From Micromonospora sediminimaris (lineage in GTDB: Bacteria > Actinomycetota > Actinomycetes > Mycobacteriales > Micromonosporaceae), in contig FOLJ01000004.1 in the NCBI GenBank assembly GCA_900112325.1, positions 124,001 through 188,000 of the forward strand: a DNA stretch of 64,000 nt, given 5' to 3'. The stretch's first letter is position 1, and every line of letters starts with the position of its first letter. The notes beneath the pieces were generated by a model. That model worked only from the letters and a program-made list of their open reading frames with translations, searched no databases and was not told the DNA's origin. Positions 60,606-64,000 of the stretch are shown piece by piece. The position numbers and the translations under genes are program-made.

Positions 60606-62200
60606 CAGCTGCCTCCTTCGTGGTGGGCGCGAGCGAGCATTCGGGCCTGCTCGGCCGCCGTCTGCGGGTCCTCGACGGTCTCGGCGTGCAGGAAGTCGAC
60701 GCTGCGGGCCCGCACGACCATCGCCCGACCGGGCGCGGACAGCACCAGGTCCGTCGCGGCGTGCAGGGTGGCCAACTGCGGGGTCAGTTCCAGCCAACTG
60801 CCGCCGTCGGTGCTCAGGCGCAGGCTTCGCGCCACGTCGTCGACCACCACCTGCTGACCACCGGCGGTACGCAGGGACCAGCGCCGGGCCCGCCCGTCGT
60901 CGATCCCGGTGTCGCACGGCTCGACGGTGCCGAACAGTGAGCCGAGCACCACCCCGGAGGCCGGCTCACCACCGGGCAGCGCCACCAGCACGCTGTCCTG
61001 CGGATCGGGCAGCGCGACCAGTCCTTTGCCCCGCCCCGCTCCCGGACACAGCACCGCCAGCCAGCCCGCGTCCGCCCCGCCGTACGCGGGCAGTTCGACC
61101 CGTACCCGGCCCAGACCGTCCGGGTCGGAGACGTCGGTGACCGTGCCGAGGGTGACCACCGCCGGTGCCGGCGTGCCGGTGCGCGGTGCCGGTGGCGGCA
61201 GGGTGGAGAAGCGGCTCAGGTGACCGTTCGCGTCGACGGTGTGCACCACCTCCGTCAACACGTACGTCCCGGCCACCGGCTCGGCCACCCCGGTCAGCCG
61301 GATCCGACGGCCGGGCCGCAACGCGGGCGTGCCCTCGGCCGTGCCGTCGGCGGTGACCAGGGCGGCGGCCCGGGTGTCGAGCCGGGCCTGGGCCAACGCG
61401 GCGATCTCGTCGTCGCTGCGTCCCGGCTGGTCCAGGGCGGTACGTGTGCCGTCCGCGCCGACATCGGCCGGATCGGGATCCGCCGGGGTGCGTCGCCCGC
61501 AGCGGGGGGTGCCGACACTCTGGGCCATCGCCTCGGCGCGCTGCGGATGCCAACCCAGCACCGCGCTCTCCCCGGCGGCGCTGTCGGCGTTCACCGACAA
61601 CCGGAGGCCGTGCACGTCGCGGCCCAGTTCCAGGGGGATCGCCTCGCCGTAGCCGTCCAGGGTGACCAGTCGCAGCACGTCACCGTCGACAGTCAGGTGC
61701 AGCCCGGCCCGTGCGGCGACCTCGACCAGCAGGTCCAGGTCGCTGGGCCGGTGGTGCGGAAGCCGGTCCAGGTGCGGGCCGTCGACCTCCGCCTCGACAC
61801 GCAACCCGAGGTCGGCGCAGAGTTCCGTGGCCAACCCGGCGGCGCTCACCGACTCGAAGACCCGGATCCGTTGCCGCTTGCGCAACCGGTGCAGCGGGTC
61901 GTACCCGCGCACCCGCAGGATGGCCGTACCGTCGGCGGCGTACTCGATCTCGACGGCGGTGACCTCCCCGGTGAACAGTGCCTCCGGACGCCCGTCGAGG
62001 TGCACGTCCAGGCTCGCGCCGATCTGCACCGGTCCGGTCAGCGCGGCGCTGCCAGGGGCGGTGTGCAGCGTCACCTCGCACTGGGTGGGCCGGTTCAGGC
62101 GGGCGGCCACCCGCACCGAGGCGACCCGGCCGGTCACCGCCTCGGGCAGCGATCTACCGCCGAGCAGCACGGTCAGCGCCCGGGGCGCGGCGGCGGTCAC
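60605..62200 (-). CDS. VgrG-like spike/hub protein of an extracellular contractile injection system
   Basis: 531 residues. The N-terminus is a gp27-like hub (RVAARLNRPTQCEVTLHTAPG, GEVTAVEIEYAADGTAILRVRGYDPLHRLRKRQR). A gp5-like OB fold follows at about residues 360-440 (VTLGTVTDVSDPDGLGRVRVELP, WLAVLCPGAGRGKGLVALPDPQDSVLVALPGGEP). A repeated beta-helix needle closes it. It corresponds to Afp8/Pvc8-type spikes. Overlaps with neighbours on both sides show it is part of a tight operon with the LysM and PAAR-like genes. Confidence 0.88.
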   Translation of the reverse strand: MTAAAPRALTVLLGGRSLPEAVTGRVASVRVAARLNRPTQCEVTLHTAPGSAALTGPVQIGASLDVHLDGRPEALFTGEVTAVEIEYAADGTAILRVRGYDPLHRLRKRQRIRVFESVSAAGLATELCADLGLRVEAEVDGPHLDRLPHHRPSDLDLLVEVAARAGLHLTVDGDVLRLVTLDGYGEAIPLELGRDVHGLRLSVNADSAAGESAVLGWHPQRAEAMAQSVGTPRCGRRTPADPDPADVGADGTRTALDQPGRSDDEIAALAQARLDTRAAALVTADGTAEGTPALRPGRRIRLTGVAEPVAGTYVLTEVVHTVDANGHLSRFSTLPPPAPRTGTPAPAVVTLGTVTDVSDPDGLGRVRVELPAYGGADAGWLAVLCPGAGRGKGLVALPDPQDSVLVALPGGEPASGVVLGSLFGTVEPCDTGIDDGRARRWSLRTAGGQQVVVDDVARSLRLSTDGGSWLELTPQLATLHAATDLVLSAPGRAMVVRARSVDFLHAETVEDPQTAAEQARMLARAHHEGGS

Positions 62201-62958
62201 GACCCGGCCCCGGAGGAGTCGGTGGACGTCGCGCCCGCCGGTGCGGTGCCCGGCAGCGGCGGTACGGCGAGCGCGGTGCCGGCGGGCACGGCCAGCGGGT
62301 CGGTGATCCGGTTGTGCTCGGCCAACAGCCGCCAGCGCAGGGGCGAGCCCAGCGCGTCGTGGGCGAGCAGATCGAAGCGTACGCCCGAGGTGTCGGCGGT
62401 GGCGGTGCCGTCACCGGCGGCCACCACGGCCGTGCCCGGGGCGGCGGTGGGGGTCTGCGCGGCGGACAACTCCTCGGCGAAGCCCTCCTCGGCGTGCCGG
62501 GCGTCCTCCGCCACCCGGACCAGTTTGAGCCGCAGCCAGGAGCGGCGTGGGGAGCCGGTGGCGGTGAACGCGTCGAAGCGTTCCGCCACCGCGACGATCA
62601 CACCGGGCACGTTCCAGGTCTTGCCCCAGACCATCCGTACCAGCGGTGGTCGCAGCCAGCCGTGTTCCACCGCCGAGTTCTCGGCCAGCATCCAGAGTGG
62701 TCGGGTGAGCGTCCGGACGTCGGTGGGACGGACCTGCCCCTCGGCGAAGTCGATGTCGAAGAGCAGATCCAACACGAGTTCGGTGCGGCCACCGCCGGTG
62801 AAGAGCAGCGGGTCGTCGGCCAGCCCGGCGCCGGTGAGCTGACCGTCGGCGCCACCTCGCTGACGCACCCCGGCGAGGCGGGTCACCTGCACGGTCTCCG
62901 GATTGAGCAGACAGTCGATCCGCTCGCCGGTGTCGATGAGGAAGGCCACCCGCTGCAT
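62197..62958 (-). CDS. LysM-domain CIS tube-cap protein (Afp7-like)
   Basis: 253 residues, overlapping the VgrG-like gene by 4 bases. The N-terminal 150 residues have the conserved start QRVAFLIDTGERIDCLLNPETV, GGRTELVLDLLFDIDF, PPLVRMVWGKTW and FDAFTATGSPRRSWLRLKL. The C-terminal 55 residues contain a LysM-like motif (WRLLAEHNRITDPLAVPAGTALAVPP). This is the family that connects tube and spike in contractile injection systems and that anchors them via LysM-like contacts. Confidence 0.85.
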   Translation of the reverse strand: MQRVAFLIDTGERIDCLLNPETVQVTRLAGVRQRGGADGQLTGAGLADDPLLFTGGGRTELVLDLLFDIDFAEGQVRPTDVRTLTRPLWMLAENSAVEHGWLRPPLVRMVWGKTWNVPGVIVAVAERFDAFTATGSPRRSWLRLKLVRVAEDARHAEEGFAEELSAAQTPTAAPGTAVVAAGDGTATADTSGVRFDLLAHDALGSPLRWRLLAEHNRITDPLAVPAGTALAVPPLPGTAPAGATSTDSSGAGS

Positions 62959-63884
62959 CAGCCACCCGCCTGTTCACCGTCGAGCCGCCGCGTCCGGTGC
63001 TCGTCGCCGTCGGCCGGTCCGGGAACCGACCACAGTGCCCGGTCGTCGGGGAGCGCCGGCCACGGGTCGGGCCGCGTACGCCCACCGCGCGACGACTCCA
63101 GCTCCGGCCAGCGGACGTCCGCGCCCACGGACCAGCGTCCATCGCCGATCGGCAGCCCACTGCCGGGCCACCGCCCGTCGCCGGTGGGCGGCCCGTGGGG
63201 TACCCAGCGCCCGTCGCCTGGCCCGATCGGGCGTCCCGCCCAGCCGTCCCCGTCCGGCAGGCGAGGGTCGGCCGTCCGCTGGCGCCCGGTCACCAACCGG
63301 AGCGCCGCCCGGTGCCCCGGGGTGGCCGCTGCCGGGCGCGGCTCGGAGTTACCCGGCGGCCCCGCCGCCCCCGGCCCGGCCACGTCGGAGAGCCGGCCTG
63401 CGGAGCCGGTGGGCCGTCCCGCCGCGTCGACCGGCGGGCAGGCGGCTGCGCCGGTGGGCGGGCTCGCCGGGCCGGTGTATGGGCTCGTGGGATCGGTGTG
63501 CCGGGTGGTCGGGGCGGGTGGCAGCGGCTCTGCCGTGGCCGGGGCTGCTGCGGGCCGTTCCGCGTCGGTGCGAAACCCGGCCCGGGTCGTGCCCCGGACC
63601 GGCTCGGCCGGCCGGGGACCTTGCGTCGACGCTGGAGCCCGGTCGTGGGCATCCGTCGTGGCTGCTGCCGCCGCCCCGGCTGCCCGGACCGCCCCTCGGG
63701 TCGATCGCCGGCGGACAATGCTCGACCCGCTCGACCCGCTCGACCCAACCGGTCCGCCTGGTCCGCCGGGCCCGGCGGACCCGTGCTGCGCGGCAGTCGC
63801 CGGAACGGGCCGGGACATTCCACTGCGGTCCCTTTGCTCTGCTTCAATCGGCGCACCGGTCGATGCCCGGATACCGGACGTCAC
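62958..63884 (-). CDS. Disordered low-complexity protein at the start of the baseplate gene row
   Basis: 308 residues from the GTG at 63884, or 286 from the ATG at 63818. Neither start is clearly better, but the ATG leaves an inverted repeat upstream of the gene instead of inside it. The composition is extreme: Gly, Pro, Ala, Ser and Arg dominate with no hydrophobic core. Only short repeats like DGRWVPHGPPTGDGRWPGSGL and IGDGRW are recognisable, as a DGRW/GDGR motif. It overlaps the LysM gene by one base, so it is cotranscribed. It may be a scaffold, tape-measure-like or linker protein; this is a guess. Confidence 0.55.
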   Translation of the reverse strand: MTSGIRASTGAPIEAEQRDRSGMSRPVPATAAQHGSAGPGGPGGPVGSSGSSGSSIVRRRSTRGAVRAAGAAAAATTDAHDRAPASTQGPRPAEPVRGTTRAGFRTDAERPAAAPATAEPLPPAPTTRHTDPTSPYTGPASPPTGAAACPPVDAAGRPTGSAGRLSDVAGPGAAGPPGNSEPRPAAATPGHRAALRLVTGRQRTADPRLPDGDGWAGRPIGPGDGRWVPHGPPTGDGRWPGSGLPIGDGRWSVGADVRWPELESSRGGRTRPDPWPALPDDRALWSVPGPADGDEHRTRRLDGEQAGG

Positions 63885-63913
63885 GTGGTGCGTGGGGTGA
63901 AGCAGAGCAAAGG
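63831..63913. repeat. Inverted repeat around the start of the injection gene row
   Basis: Perfect 16-base inverted arms, CCTTTGCTCTGCTTCA (63831-63846) and its complement (63898-63913), separated by 51 bases. It is too widely spaced for a simple terminator. It could be an operator pair, a repeat family member, or an RNA structure at the 5' end of the message. Confidence 0.6.
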
Positions 63914-64000
63914 ACGTGGGGGAGTGGGTGGCCGGTGCCGGCCCGGACGTCGGGGAGTGCTCCGTGGGGGCGTCGGCGGTCGGGTCCGGACCGGTCGCCG

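Noticed and set aside
1..64000. CRISPR arrays, tRNA genes and transposases
   Set aside because: No regularly spaced repeats, cloverleaf-type T-arm/anticodon pattern or DDE transposase motifs were seen; a tRNA scan and repeat search would settle it.

Overview
The window is high-GC actinobacterial DNA with dense, often stop/start-overlapping genes and many GTG starts. It also has LacI-controlled sugar importers with no ATPase gene of their own, and an actinobacterial-type contractile injection cluster. Together these fit a member of the Micromonosporaceae (Micromonospora or a close relative). That placement is inference; no rRNA or marker gene is present. I found no tRNA, rRNA, CRISPR array or insertion sequence, and no gene-free gap reaches 300 bases.

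Region 1 (1-21.6 kb) looks like a defence island. It opens with two nuclease-like genes: a PD-(D/E)xK-type protein and a membrane-anchored Mrr-type protein. Next come a caspase-like/EAL fusion with a tightly coupled small partner, an XRE regulator on the minus strand, and a small membrane protein. The main feature is a six-gene overlapping operon at 6731-18845: pglY, pglZ, brxD, a Schlafen AlbA_2/HATPase protein, a ParA-type ATPase and brxHI. It resembles type 2 BREX (Pgl), but no pglX methyltransferase or pglW kinase is present. A convergent SF1 helicase with a degenerate nuclease-like tail overlaps the end of brxHI.

Region 2 (21.8-37.9 kb) is a pectin and uronate utilisation locus. The minus strand carries two secreted PL1 pectate lyases, uronate isomerase, a fructuronate/tagaturonate reductase-like enzyme, an enolase-superfamily acid-sugar dehydratase and two Gfo/Idh/MocA oxidoreductases. 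The divergent plus-strand operon carries a LacI regulator, an importer (binding lipoprotein and two permeases), a YesL-like DUF624 protein and a DUF6807 protein. Two related palindromes sit on the divergent promoters, so the LacI protein probably controls both arms.

Region 3 (37.9-44.2 kb) has a TPR-CHAT protease gene divergent from a Tat-exported subtilase, an ECF-like sigma factor and a small gene overlapping the sigma gene, then a secreted protein. Region 4 (44.3-51.0 kb) is a LacI-controlled sugar importer with a GH3 glycosidase, closed by a 43-base palindromic terminator. Region 5 (51.1-54.4 kb) holds a YidC paralogue, a small membrane protein, an aldo/keto reductase and a divergent TetR regulator with a palindrome over its ribosome binding site.

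Region 6 (54.4-64 kb, minus strand) is the baseplate/spike half of an extracellular contractile injection system: LysM tube-cap protein, VgrG-like spike, PAAR-like tip, gp25, gpJ-like baseplate protein and tail protein I, followed by membrane and carbohydrate-binding-like proteins. Sheath, tube and AAA+ genes are not in the window and are expected beyond its right edge. The gpJ-like protein carries an unusual C-terminal BNR/Asp-box propeller-like region.
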